Shown here in pieces: positions 1 to 9,674 of a stretch of DNA of 64,000 nt. The notes under the pieces were generated by a model. That model saw nothing but the letters and a program-made list of their open reading frames with translations, did no database searches and was not told where the DNA came from. The DNA is from an uncultured Bacilli bacterium (GTDB lineage: Bacteria > Bacillota_I > Bacilli_A > RF39 > UBA660): contig CAKPHC010000006.1 in NCBI GenBank assembly GCA_934155645.1, positions 1 through 64,000 of the forward strand, given 5' to 3'. Position 1 is the first letter of the stretch; each line of letters starts with the position of its first letter. The translations under genes and the position numbers were made by a program.

Positions 1-37
1 TTACAAAAATGATTTAACATTTTTTCCTTGCATAGAT

Positions 38-66
38 AATATATCACAAATATTTTTCTATGTCAA
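38..66 (-). promoter_or_regulatory. Sigma-A promoter firing off the left edge
   Basis: On the minus strand there is TTGACA, a 17-base spacer, and TATATT preceded by TG (extended -10). It lies just past the stop of the Abi-type gene and points out of the window, so it should serve a gene to the left that is not visible. Seen directly; activity is inferred. Confidence 0.7.
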
Positions 67-67
67 A

Positions 68-1060
68 CTATTGCTCCAAATTTTCTTTATAATTTTTCTC
101 AATAATTTTATCAAAATAATTATATATGGATTTCAATAGTCCATTATTATTATAGTATTTTCCATTTAAAATTATTCTTCCATAAAATAATTTTGTAATA
201 TCGTGTTTTACATTATTCTTTACGCCATCACTACTTACTATAATATTAAACATATATAAAGTATAGGTAATTTGTCTTATTCTAGAATTAGAAAGTTTAG
301 TATTTCTATTCTCTTTCCCAATACCACAATCTTTTAAATAATTAATAACTAACGTATCAACTCTATGCGTATTGTCTTTTTTGTCTAGTTCACATAATAC
401 ACAAGAATTATGAGCAACAGCATTTCTAAGTTTATTTATTTCTCTTAAAATAAATATATATTTATTGTCGTCTAAAATATAATATTTAGTAAAGAAATCA
501 AAAAAATTAATCAATTCACCAAAGGTGATTATTTCAAGGAATTCCCAAATAGGTATATTTTCTATTTTAGTATCTTTATCTAAATCGTATTTAGAAAATA
601 TTTTTTGATAATACTCATTTGATACTTTTTTTCTAATGCTTTCATGCACTCTTTTAGGACGTTCCCTGTCATTAAAATCTTTTTCCAAATATAAATTAAC
701 AATTTTATAACCATCTTCTTCTGATATTTCCTCAATAGTATTTAGTATTCTTATTTTTAAATAATGTTCTATATCAATTATCATTTTAAATAATACTAGT
801 CTGGTTCTATAGTCTATAATAGATAAATCTTTTAAATATGCAAAATCTAAATCTATGTATTTTCCTTCAAGCTCACCACATTGATATTTAACAAAATTAT
901 TTTTATATGATGTTACATTATAATAGTTATTATTTTCTTTTAAATATATTTCAGCATCCTGTTCTGAACAACATTCGAATTTAATATTTTTATTTTTCAA
1001 ATAAGGAACCATATCAGATATTTTCATCATTGGTCTTAATATCAAAGTTTTATTATTCAT
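68..1060 (-). CDS. Abi-family (AbiD/AbiF-like, Abi_2) abortive-infection protein
   Basis: A 330-residue soluble protein that resembles the Abi_2 family (AbiD/AbiF of lactococci), whose members abort phage growth and carry a HEPN-type RNase fold. The N-terminus (K-I-S-D-M-V-P-Y-L-K-N-K-N-I) is the usual opening of that family. A central R-N-A-V-A-H-N motif near residues 213-219 fits the R-x4-6-H active site of HEPN ribonucleases. The start is an ATG with a strong GGAGGG ribosome site. It stands alone: no partner antitoxin is seen, and a promoter just downstream leads to another unit. The family call rests on motif and overall pattern; the phage-defence role is inferred from the family. Confidence 0.75.
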   Translation of the reverse strand: MNNKTLILRPMMKISDMVPYLKNKNIKFECCSEQDAEIYLKENNNYYNVTSYKNNFVKYQCGELEGKYIDLDFAYLKDLSIIDYRTRLVLFKMIIDIEHYLKIRILNTIEEISEEDGYKIVNLYLEKDFNDRERPKRVHESIRKKVSNEYYQKIFSKYDLDKDTKIENIPIWEFLEIITFGELINFFDFFTKYYILDDNKYIFILREINKLRNAVAHNSCVLCELDKKDNTHRVDTLVINYLKDCGIGKENRNTKLSNSRIRQITYTLYMFNIIVSSDGVKNNVKHDITKLFYGRIILNGKYYNNNGLLKSIYNYFDKIIEKNYKENLEQ

Positions 1061-1136
1061 AATTACCCTCCTATTTGGATTTTTAATAGATAATTATATT
1101 TTATCATAAATATTAATATATTTTTACTTTAGATGC

Positions 1137-1179
1137 AAAAAAAGACTGAGATTTGCAACATAAAAATCATCTCAGTCTT
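1137..1179 (-). terminator. Rho-independent terminator of ppdK
   Basis: A perfect 11-bp stem (AAGACTGAGAT with ATCTCAGTCTT) followed on the minus strand by a run of seven T. It sits about 135 bases past the ppdK stop, so the ppdK transcript would carry a fairly long 3' untranslated region in which I see no gene. Confidence 0.85.
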
Positions 1180-1313
1180 AAAACTATATATAACCATCGA
1201 GAATAAGTGGTTTTTTAATGACTATATTTTTCATTCAGGTATATCATTTTTATACCTTATAATATCGTCATTCGCAATGATTATACGGCTTAAAAACACT
1301 TTTAATCTTTTAT

Positions 1314-3944
1314 CTACTTTTGCTTTCCTGACTTGATAGCAGCTTGTGCAGCAGCAAGTCTAGCTATTGGTACTCTAAATGGAGAACATGAAACATATGT
1401 TAATCCTGCATTATGACAGAACTCAACACTTGATGGGTCTCCACCATGTTCACCACAAATTCCTAATTTAATATTAGGTCTTGTAGCTTTACCTTTTTCA
1501 GCAGCCATTTTAACTAATTGACCAACACCTTTTTGGTCTAATCTAGCAAATGGATCCTGTTCATAAATTTTCTTTTCATAGTAAGAACCTAAGAATTTAC
1601 CAGCATCATCTCTTGAGAATCCAAAAGTCATTTGTGTTAAATCGTTAGTTCCGAATGAGAAGAATTCAGCTTCTTTAGCAATTTCATCTGCAGTTAATGC
1701 TGCTCTTGGAATTTCAATCATTGTACCGATATGGTATTCAATGTTAGAACCTTTTTCAGCTTTAACTTGTTCAGCAGTTTCAACTACTATATCTTTAACA
1801 TATTTTAATTCTTTTACTTCTCCAACAAGTGGAATCATGATTTCTGGAGTAATATCATATCCATCTTCTTTATGAACTTCAATTGCTGCTTCTAATAAAG
1901 CACGAGTTTGCATTCTTGCAATTTCTGGATAAGTAACTGCTAAACGACATCCTCTATGTCCCATCATTGGGTTGAATTCATGTAAACCATCACAAACATT
2001 TTGTACATGTTCAACTGTTACACCCATTGCATCAGCTAATTGTTTCATTTCAGCTTCTGTTTTAGGAATGAATTCATGTAGTGGTGGGTCAATATAACGA
2101 ACTGTCATTGGACGTCCTTTTAATTCTTTATACATTTCTTTGAAGTCATTCTTTTGATATGGAATTAATAAATTTAAGTATTTTTCTCTATCTTCAACTG
2201 TTTCAGATAAAATCATTCTTCTTAAATTGAAAATTCTTTCTTCATCAAAGAACATGTGTTCTGTACGGCAAAGACCAATTCCTTCTGCTCCTAATTCGAT
2301 AGCTTTTCTAGTATCTCTTGGAGTATCAGCATTTGTTCTAACACCTAGTTTTCTATATTTATCAGCCCATTCCATAACGCGACCAAATTCTCCAGCGATT
2401 GTTGCATCAACTGTAGGAATAGCTCCGTCATAGATGTTACCAGTTGTGCCGTCTAGTGAAATGAAATCACCTTCATGATATGTTTTACCACCTAATGTGA
2501 AGCATTTATTTTCTTCATCCATTATGATGTCTCCACATCCTGATACACAGCAAGTTCCCATACCACGAGCAACTACTGCAGCATGTGAAGTCATACCTCC
2601 ACGAACTGTTAAGATACCTTGAGATGCTTTCATACCTGTAATATCTTCTGGAGAAGTTTCAAGTCTAACAAGTACTACTTTTTCTCCTTTTTCATGCCAA
2701 GCTTCTGCATCTTCAGCAGTAAATACTACTTTACCACAAGCAGCACCTGGTGATGCTCCTAATCCTTTTCCGGCTGGTGTAGCTTTCTTTAGTGCATCTA
2801 CATCGAATTGTGGATGTAATAATGTATCTAAGTTTCTAGGATCAATCATAGCAACTGCTTCTTCTTCAGTACGCATTCCTTCGTCAACTAAATCACAAGC
2901 AATTTTTAATGCAGCTTGAGCAGTTCTCTTACCATTTCTTGTTTGTAACATATAAAGTTTACCATGTTCAACAGTAAATTCCATATCTTGCATATCCCTA
3001 TAATGATCTTCTAGAGTCTTACAAACTTCTTTGAATTGTTTAAATGCTTCTGGGAATTTTTGTTCCATTTCAGATATATGCATTGGAGTTCTAACGCCTG
3101 CAACAACGTCTTCACCTTGAGCGTTTGTTAAGAATTCTCCGAATAATCCTTTTTCACCAGTTGCTGGGTCTCTTGTAAATGCAACACCAGTACCGCAATC
3201 ATCACCCATATTACCGAATGCCATTGCTTGTACGTTTACTGCAGTTCCCCAAGAATAAGGAATATCATTATCTCTTCTATATACATTAGCTCTTGGATTA
3301 TCCCAACTTCTAAATACTGCTTTAACAGCACCCATTAATTGTTCTTTAGGATCACTTGGGAAATCTTTACCAATTTTTTCTTTGTATTCAGCTTTGAATT
3401 GATTTGCTAATTCTTTTAAGTCATCAGCATCAAGTTCGATGTCTTGTTTAACACCTTTCTTTTCTTTCATAGCGTCTATTAGTTGTTCAAAATATTTTTT
3501 ACCAACTTCCATAACTACGTCAGAATACATTTGAATAAATCTTCTATAGCAGTCCCATGCCCATCTAGGATTGTTAGATTTTTCAGCAATAACTTCAACA
3601 ACTTCTTCATTTAAACCTAAGTTAAGAATTGTATCCATCATACCAGGCATTGAAGCTCTAGCTCCTGAACGAACAGAAACTAAAAGAGGATTTTCTTTAT
3701 CTCCAAATTTTTTACCAGTAATTTCTTCCATCTTACCGATATACTCATTGATTTGGTTTTGAATTTCTTCATTAATTTCTCTACCATCTTCATAGTATTG
3801 AGTACATGCTTCAGTTGTAATTGTGAAACCTTGAGGTACAGGTAGTCCAATGTTAGTCATTTCTGCTAAGTTAGCACCTTTACCACCAAGTAGGTTTCTC
3901 ATGTCCGCGTTTCCTTCCTTAAAAAGGTAAACCCACTTTGTCAT
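1314..3944 (-). CDS. ppdK: Pyruvate, phosphate dikinase
   Basis: An 876-residue enzyme of near-standard length that interconverts pyruvate, ATP and phosphate with PEP, AMP and pyrophosphate; in anaerobes it often runs glycolytically to save pyrophosphate energy. The N-terminal nucleotide-grasp domain opens with the GGKGANLAEM signature. The central swivel domain has the phospho-carrier histidine at about residue 454 in GGMTSHAAVVARG. The C-terminal PEP/pyruvate barrel holds the catalytic cysteine near residue 830 in GICGEHGG. It starts at an ATG with an AAAGGAAG site. It is a single-gene unit with its own promoter and terminator. Codon use is like the neighbours. Identification is secure. Confidence 0.98.
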   Translation of the reverse strand: MTKWVYLFKEGNADMRNLLGGKGANLAEMTNIGLPVPQGFTITTEACTQYYEDGREINEEIQNQINEYIGKMEEITGKKFGDKENPLLVSVRSGARASMPGMMDTILNLGLNEEVVEVIAEKSNNPRWAWDCYRRFIQMYSDVVMEVGKKYFEQLIDAMKEKKGVKQDIELDADDLKELANQFKAEYKEKIGKDFPSDPKEQLMGAVKAVFRSWDNPRANVYRRDNDIPYSWGTAVNVQAMAFGNMGDDCGTGVAFTRDPATGEKGLFGEFLTNAQGEDVVAGVRTPMHISEMEQKFPEAFKQFKEVCKTLEDHYRDMQDMEFTVEHGKLYMLQTRNGKRTAQAALKIACDLVDEGMRTEEEAVAMIDPRNLDTLLHPQFDVDALKKATPAGKGLGASPGAACGKVVFTAEDAEAWHEKGEKVVLVRLETSPEDITGMKASQGILTVRGGMTSHAAVVARGMGTCCVSGCGDIIMDEENKCFTLGGKTYHEGDFISLDGTTGNIYDGAIPTVDATIAGEFGRVMEWADKYRKLGVRTNADTPRDTRKAIELGAEGIGLCRTEHMFFDEERIFNLRRMILSETVEDREKYLNLLIPYQKNDFKEMYKELKGRPMTVRYIDPPLHEFIPKTEAEMKQLADAMGVTVEHVQNVCDGLHEFNPMMGHRGCRLAVTYPEIARMQTRALLEAAIEVHKEDGYDITPEIMIPLVGEVKELKYVKDIVVETAEQVKAEKGSNIEYHIGTMIEIPRAALTADEIAKEAEFFSFGTNDLTQMTFGFSRDDAGKFLGSYYEKKIYEQDPFARLDQKGVGQLVKMAAEKGKATRPNIKLGICGEHGGDPSSVEFCHNAGLTYVSCSPFRVPIARLAAAQAAIKSGKQK

Positions 3945-3977
3945 TTAATCATCTTCCTTTCAATTTGTCGTAACTAG

Positions 3978-4006
3978 ATTATAACATATATGATATTAAA
4001 GTGAAA
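3978..4006 (-). promoter_or_regulatory. Probable ppdK promoter
   Basis: TATAAT on the minus strand with a weak TTTCAC hexamer 17 bases upstream, placed 34 bases before the ppdK start. The -10 box is perfect, while the -35 box matches poorly, so an activator may help; that is inference. Confidence 0.5.
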
Positions 4007-4029
4007 CAACTTTTACATGATTTTACAAA

Positions 4030-4055
4030 GAAAAAGAAGAGTTTTTTTCTCTTCT
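4030..4055 (-). terminator. Terminator of the broken surface-protein gene
   Basis: AGAAGAG and CTCTTCT form a 7-bp stem around seven A on the minus strand, followed by a T-rich tail. It lies 11 bases after the stop of the surface-protein pseudogene. Confidence 0.8.
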
Positions 4056-4066
4056 AAAATTGATAA

Positions 4067-5497
4067 TTAATTCGTTTTTATAACGTATGGATTAGAACTA
4101 GTTCCATCTCCACTTGTTATTTCAACTGTAGACTTTAGATTGATGACTGGGCGTACAGATCCTGACTCACTAACAAACTGCATATAAACACTACCATAGG
4201 ATCGCCATACGCTAGCACGAGGACGATCAGCATAAGACTCAGGTGTCATTGTCCAAAAGCGTACCCCATTATACATATAATATTTATAATTTACACCACT
4301 AGGAGGAGCACCAGCATAAGATACTTCATCAGCTGTTATTAAGCCGATTGGATAGGTTAAAGCTTTATTTCCTTTTGTTGAAGTTATTGTTGTATATAAA
4401 TCATTACTTTGTGGACATTTAAATTGTGGTTGATTATCCATACCTAATCTATTATAGCTTCCGTACTGAGCATTGTTTCTTCCATATCCAGAACCATTTG
4501 CCACACTTCTATCTCCGCAAAAACCAGAATCTGCTATTAGTGATGAATAACTTATTAAATTATTTTGATACCATGTATCTATCATCGTTTTAACTGTACT
4601 TGAATTAGTATTAGCATGTGTAGCTTCATATGTTGTTGAACCTGGTGTTCCATACATATATCCTACATAAGCATTATCTTCATAATCATCATTGAAGTTA
4701 CTTTCACCTATCGAATCTTGTTTAATAAGCCTTACACTACCATCTTCATTTATTCTTACTATTCGCCATGTACCACTTGCAAAAGATACGTAGTTATTTT
4801 CTACTACACCTCTAAAGTAATAAGTTATTTTATTATCCTCTGTATTAGTTGAAGTATAATACAATCCTTTTCCGTTTGTATCACTGCTAACTTTTGAAAA
4901 GTCTATATTCGTATCTGCTTGGGCTGTATTATCTTTTAATACTTGACTTGCTAATGTTAAAGCTGTTTTTTCTATTACTACATCACTACCAGTAATTGTT
5001 TGTCCTAAATCTTGTACGTAATTGATATTTACTGTTAGAGTATTATTAGTTGTTTTTGGTTGACTTGTTATCGACTCATCATAACTTATTGTTACATTAA
5101 AAGTTGTTGTCGTTGTCTTTGCTAATTTATCTCCTTTTTTTATACCAGATATTTCAAACTTAATTGCATCACTTCCTGTTTCGCTTGCTGTTATATCATT
5201 TATTATCGCATCTAATGTTCCTTAATTTGCTACTATTATTTTATAGATTATCTTGTCACCCGGACTTTTTAAATCTACATTAAACGTTGCTTTTGTTCCT
5301 TCAGCTGTTGGTACTTTTGTTATTGTTACTCCACTTGTCTTTGATACTTCTTCTATCTTAGTAAATAATACTTTCCAAGTTGAAGTAATATTTGCTGTAC
5401 CGTTAATAGTTAGATTTGTTGCAAAGGTTGCATATCCTATTGCCATTATACATATTAAGGTACACATAGTAATTGTTATTATTTTCTTTATTTTCAT
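4067..5497 (-). pseudogene. SipW-type surface protein interrupted by one in-frame stop
   Basis: The gene reads in a single frame from an ATG at 5497 (AGGAGG site) to 4067, 477 codons, but has a TAA at 5222-5224. No frameshift is needed. The N-terminal half has the same plan as the TasA-like proteins here (a membrane stretch, then GYATFATNLTINGTANITS). After the stop the frame goes on with GTLDAIINDI and a C-terminal domain that closely matches the paralogues at 55011 and 56690 (GFCGDRS, PQSNDLYT, KALTYPIGLI, RPVINLKS). The stop falls where the 31577 paralogue has N-K-G-T, so AAA to TAA is the likely change. Without readthrough only about 91 residues would be made. It could also be a sequencing or assembly error. 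Confidence 0.85.
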
Positions 5498-5530
5498 ATT
5501 TTTTCCTCCTAATCTATTTTTACTATGGTA

Positions 5531-5560
5531 AGTATACTCTCCTTTAGAATTTTTTTTCAA
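5531..5560 (-). promoter_or_regulatory. Promoter of the broken surface-protein gene
   Basis: TTGAAA, an 18-base spacer and TATACT on the minus strand, 34 bases before the ATG at 5497. The promoter looks intact although the gene is interrupted. Confidence 0.6.
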
Positions 5561-5646
5561 GTATAATTATTCCAATTTTTATTTTCTTTTATATAACTTA
5601 TTACAACCTATGCTCATGTAGATTTTTGTTGGTAAGTTTTACCATT

Positions 5647-5673
5647 TAAAAAGACAACTTTTTTAGTTGTCTT
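5647..5673 (-). terminator. Terminator of the SecA-family gene
   Basis: AAGACAACT and AGTTGTCTT form a 9-bp stem with a 5-base loop, followed on the minus strand by a T run. It directly abuts the stop codon of the SecA-like gene. Confidence 0.85.
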
Positions 5674-8600
5674 CTATCTTCTATGACCTGTTGTTGCTGT
5701 TTCAGTTACTTCTTGATTACTATTATCAAAGTTCATCCTTTCTACTTGTTCTGGCATCTTTCCTTCTTCTACAGGTACTAATTCAAATTGATATTTAATC
5801 TTTTCTTTTATTAGTTTTATTCCATTTGATAAAGTAGTCATTATCTTAGCAGGTCTTACACTTATATTAGTTGCTGTTTTTTGTGTTTCAACATTATATT
5901 CATTTAGTGATTCATCAATTTCTGGTGGCAATTCATCTTCTCGTTTTGTTCTTTCAAGAGTTGATTTTTTACCCATCATTTTCCCTAACATACTTATTTT
6001 AGAATCAATCATTGCTTGATTAAATCCTTGTTTCATAGCGTATATTTCGTTGAAATCTTTATTTTGCGCTAGAGCATACATGTTGTTACTAAATTTGATA
6101 TATTCTAAATCTTCATTGAAGTTTCTCCATGCATTATCAATAGTACCTATAATAGCATCTCTATCTAATACATCTTGTTTTTTATCACCATTTTTACTTC
6201 TTATCTCAGCATAATTTTCTTTTGCTTTACTAGATACATATGTTGCTATATCACCTAAACGTTTGAAAGTACCTTTTTCTATTTCTTCGGTTAAATCTAC
6301 TCCAAATGTTTCCATAGTATCTATTATCAAGTTATTCATATTTATTCCTGAAGATTTAATTTTAGTTCTAGGAGTAAGTCCCTTTCTAGTATCTGGAATA
6401 TTTTTATCTATTAAGTTGTTTACTGAAGTATCTATTATGAATTCCATATTTTCTTTAGGACTTTCACCTTTTAACATACGCATACGTTGGTCATATACTT
6501 TTTTACGCATAATAGATAGGTGATAATCTGCTTCTTGAGTATTTGCAATAACATTAGTTATCAATGCTTCATTATTTGCTTGAGCACTAGCAATAACTCT
6601 ATCTACTACATCTCCAGTTAAAGGAGAACCTTCACTTAATCCTTTTTTTCTTAATAATTTAATTCTGTCACTAGAAACACCTAGTTCTTTTTTCAAATCT
6701 TTTACAGATGCATAGAATTCAGTAACTCCAGGGTCTGCTTGTCTTGCTGCTCTTCCTCGTAATTGATCATCATCTCTTTTGGTAGTTGAGTGTCCGTATC
6801 CGATTACTTTTAAGCCGCCAACACTGACTAGTTCTTCTTTTTCACTTCTTACTTTAGCTTCTGCTTTGGCACGTATTTCATCCATTTTCTTTGTTTCTAA
6901 GAACTTAATACCACCAATAGTTAATCTGCGATATTCTTCTTCACTTACCTTAGTACCTCTTAAGTGATTTTCTATCATCCTTTTTACTTCTTGTTCTTCT
7001 ATTTCAACGATTGCATCTTCAATACTGCCCCCTAATTTAATATCAGTACCACGTCCTGCCATCTGAGTGGAAATAGTAATACTTCCTTTTCTACCCGCTC
7101 TAGCAATAATATCGTTCTCTTCTTTTATTGAAGAAGTTTCAGCATTCAGTTTAGTACATTCTATACCTCTTCTTCTAAATGCTTCATATAATTTATTTGA
7201 TTCATTTACTGATGTTGTACCAATTAATACTGGTTGTCCTAAAGCATGAGATTTTAGAGCTGACTCAATTACAGCGTTCATCTTTTCTCTTTCAGTTGCA
7301 AATAGAACTGTACGATTATCTGTTCTTCCATTATATATTGCATCAATTTCTTCGTCTGAAACAGCATATTCACTGTTCTTAGGAATTTCGATAGTGCTCA
7401 TTCCATATATATTTTCAAATAATTCTTTAGCAGATGTACCTGTCATACCTGCAATTTTAGGATATGTAGAATAGAAAGCTTTTTGAGAAATAGATGCCAA
7501 GTTATCAGTTTCTTCAGTGAACTTAATAACTTCTCCTATTCCCTTTGCTTGCTCTCTTTCTTTAAATTCAATTGCTTGTTGTAATCCATCACTATATACT
7601 CTTCCTTCAGCTGTTCTACCATTAGATACTAGTAAAACTCTTTTCTTTTGTTGTCCATGTTCTACTACATCATCTAGAATATATTCTCTTCCTTTTTCTA
7701 GAACAAAATATGCTTTTAAGGCATTATCTAGTGCTTTAGATAAAGCATTGAATTTTCCTCCCATATAGAAGTCATCGTTAAGTTGCTTTATTTCTTTTAT
7801 CTCTTTTACAGATTTTTCTAAACCTCTTAAAGTTAATTCAACAGTTTTTGAATCTTCATCATAGTAATAATCTTTACCTACTTCAAAACTAGGATTATTT
7901 AAAAAACTATTTACATCTCTATTTATAATTTCGTTAGCTGCTACTCCATTAAAGTATTTAAATGCTTCTAACCAACCTCTTTCAGTTAAAACAGCGCTTT
8001 GTCCTTTACAAAAGATTACTGAGCATTCTCTTTGAACTTCTTCGGTTGCTTTTTTATTACCACCTTCATATAGTAATATTTCTTCTTCAAGTTTTACTTC
8101 TTTAGATTTTCCATATTTAAATAATGATGATATAAATTCACTAGCATCACTATTTAGTTGGAATACTTCTCTATCTTCTTTTTCTCTTTGTTGTTCTCTT
8201 ATTATTTCTGTTAAACTCGTTAAATCACTTTCTTTAATTTTACCAGAAAGAGTAAATGGCATAACAGCATCATTTACTAATATTTGGTCTGCTTCATCGA
8301 TTATAACAAATCCTACTTCTCTATCGCCTCTTACAACATTATTTATACTTGTTGCTGTATTATCTCTTAAATAATCAAAGGCAAAGGCATTACTTGAACC
8401 ATATACAATATCACATGAATATGCTTCTTTTCTTTTTGCTATTTCTTCTTGATAATTACCACTGCGTTCTTCAGTAACTACTCCTGTAGTTAGTCCAAGG
8501 CCTTCGAATAGTGCTTTAGTTAATTCTTGGTCCCTAGTTGCTAAAGTATCGTTAGAAGTAGTTATATGTACACTTTTACCAGTTAAAGCATTTAAGTATG

Positions 8601-8931
8601 CTGCTAATGGTGCGGTATATGTTTTTCCTTCACCAGTTTTCATCTCAGCTACATCACCATTATGTAGGGCAATAGAACCCATTAATTGAACCGGATATTG
8701 TTCTATCCCTAAAAATCTTTTACTAGCTTCTCTTGCTACTGCGAATGCTTCTGGTAATATATCGTCTAATGTTTCACCAGCTTTAATTCTATCTTTAAAT
8801 TCTACTGTTTTTCTTTTTAATCCGTCATCAGATAGAGATTTTATAGTCATAGATTGTTTATTTATTTCTGCAATTATTTTTTCATATTCACGAATTTGTC
8901 TTTCATTTCCACTACCAAACAAAAAATCCAT
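5674..8931 (-). CDS. Divergent, long SecA-family preprotein translocase ATPase
   Basis: SecA-type motor that drives proteins through SecYEG at the membrane. The motor motifs are present: MKTGEGKT (residues 97-104), IDEADQ (211-216, where normal SecA has DEVDS), the preprotein-binding signature YSDGLQQAIE, the GMTGTSAKE switch, MAGRGTDIKLGG and QLRGRAARQADPG. At 1085 residues it is about 250 longer than usual, with an expanded region between the DEAD box and YSDGL and a long C-terminal arm. The C-terminal CxCxSGx8CH zinc motif of housekeeping SecA is absent. This suggests an accessory SecA2-like motor, but it might be the lineage's only SecA. It starts at an ATG with an AGAGGTG site. It lies just upstream of a SipW-type surface gene, which hints at but does not prove a link. 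Confidence 0.85.
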   Translation of the reverse strand: MDFLFGSGNERQIREYEKIIAEINKQSMTIKSLSDDGLKRKTVEFKDRIKAGETLDDILPEAFAVAREASKRFLGIEQYPVQLMGSIALHNGDVAEMKTGEGKTYTAPLAAYLNALTGKSVHITTSNDTLATRDQELTKALFEGLGLTTGVVTEERSGNYQEEIAKRKEAYSCDIVYGSSNAFAFDYLRDNTATSINNVVRGDREVGFVIIDEADQILVNDAVMPFTLSGKIKESDLTSLTEIIREQQREKEDREVFQLNSDASEFISSLFKYGKSKEVKLEEEILLYEGGNKKATEEVQRECSVIFCKGQSAVLTERGWLEAFKYFNGVAANEIINRDVNSFLNNPSFEVGKDYYYDEDSKTVELTLRGLEKSVKEIKEIKQLNDDFYMGGKFNALSKALDNALKAYFVLEKGREYILDDVVEHGQQKKRVLLVSNGRTAEGRVYSDGLQQAIEFKEREQAKGIGEVIKFTEETDNLASISQKAFYSTYPKIAGMTGTSAKELFENIYGMSTIEIPKNSEYAVSDEEIDAIYNGRTDNRTVLFATEREKMNAVIESALKSHALGQPVLIGTTSVNESNKLYEAFRRRGIECTKLNAETSSIKEENDIIARAGRKGSITISTQMAGRGTDIKLGGSIEDAIVEIEEQEVKRMIENHLRGTKVSEEEYRRLTIGGIKFLETKKMDEIRAKAEAKVRSEKEELVSVGGLKVIGYGHSTTKRDDDQLRGRAARQADPGVTEFYASVKDLKKELGVSSDRIKLLRKKGLSEGSPLTGDVVDRVIASAQANNEALITNVIANTQEADYHLSIMRKKVYDQRMRMLKGESPKENMEFIIDTSVNNLIDKNIPDTRKGLTPRTKIKSSGINMNNLIIDTMETFGVDLTEEIEKGTFKRLGDIATYVSSKAKENYAEIRSKNGDKKQDVLDRDAIIGTIDNAWRNFNEDLEYIKFSNNMYALAQNKDFNEIYAMKQGFNQAMIDSKISMLGKMMGKKSTLERTKREDELPPEIDESLNEYNVETQKTATNISVRPAKIMTTLSNGIKLIKEKIKYQFELVPVEEGKMPEQVERMNFDNSNQEVTETATTGHRR

Positions 8932-8993
8932 GCTAACACCTCTACTTTCTTATTATCAGTATAACATATTATTAATTATTTTTAAACGCTATT

Positions 8994-9569
8994 TTACATA
9001 TTTTTATTCTTATAATAACATTTAGGACACATTGCAACATATTTGATTTTTTTACTGTTGTCTATAACTATTTGTTCTCCTGATTTAACTAGTTTTCCAT
9101 TACAAAATCTAGCATTATATATTGCTTTTCTACCACAACTACATATTGTTTTTAATTCTTCTATTGTGTGTGCTATTTCTAATAGTCTAGTTGAACCAGA
9201 AAAACCATTAGTAAGGAAATCTGTTCTTAAGCCATAACAAATAACAGGTATATCTTCTTTTACTACTAGCTGCATCAATTGGTCTACTTGTTCTCTTGTT
9301 AAGAATTGTGATTCATCTATTAAAATACAATCAACCTTTTTATATTTAGTAGTAATAATTTTGTATAAGTCATCACCTATATCAATTAAGTAATCTATAT
9401 CTCGCTCTATCCCTATTCTTGTTTGTAATTTACCCCCTGCTTTAGTATCTAGTTTTGGTTTCATTACTAAAGGATTCATACCTCGCTCTTTATAATTAAA
9501 TGCGACTTGTAATAACTGTGCTGTTTTACCACACCCCATCGCACCATATCTAAAATATAATTTTGCCAT
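8994..9569 (-). CDS. tdk: Thymidine kinase (type II)
   Basis: A 191-residue cytosolic kinase that phosphorylates thymidine to dTMP in nucleoside salvage. It has a P-loop GAMGCGKT at residues 9-16, the Walker B-like CILIDESQFLT, the lasso/substrate region and the structural zinc cysteines (CSCGRK and CPKCYYKN). Length is standard for the bacterial, vaccinia-like type II family. It is 62 bases upstream of the SecA-like gene on the same strand, with no terminator between them, so the two may be co-transcribed. Purine salvage deoD also occurs in this window, consistent with a salvage-dependent lifestyle. Confidence 0.97.
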   Translation of the reverse strand: MAKLYFRYGAMGCGKTAQLLQVAFNYKERGMNPLVMKPKLDTKAGGKLQTRIGIERDIDYLIDIGDDLYKIITTKYKKVDCILIDESQFLTREQVDQLMQLVVKEDIPVICYGLRTDFLTNGFSGSTRLLEIAHTIEELKTICSCGRKAIYNARFCNGKLVKSGEQIVIDNSKKIKYVAMCPKCYYKNKNM

Positions 9570-9674
9570 ATTATCACTCTCCTATTATTAATAATTTTAC
9601 TATATTTTTATCTTTTTTTAAATAAATTCACTTACTATTCACAAAAATATAATATAATTATCTTAGGTGGTAAT

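Noticed and set aside
1133..1336. A 67-residue plus-strand frame after ppdK
   Set aside because: It covers the ppdK terminator hairpin and overlaps ppdK antisense, and has no ribosome site.
5222..5224. Recoding of the stop codon in the surface gene, or a non-standard genetic code
   Set aside because: The stop is TAA, used as a normal stop in many genes here, and no readthrough signal is visible. TGA also acts as a stop (tcdA, surface gene B).
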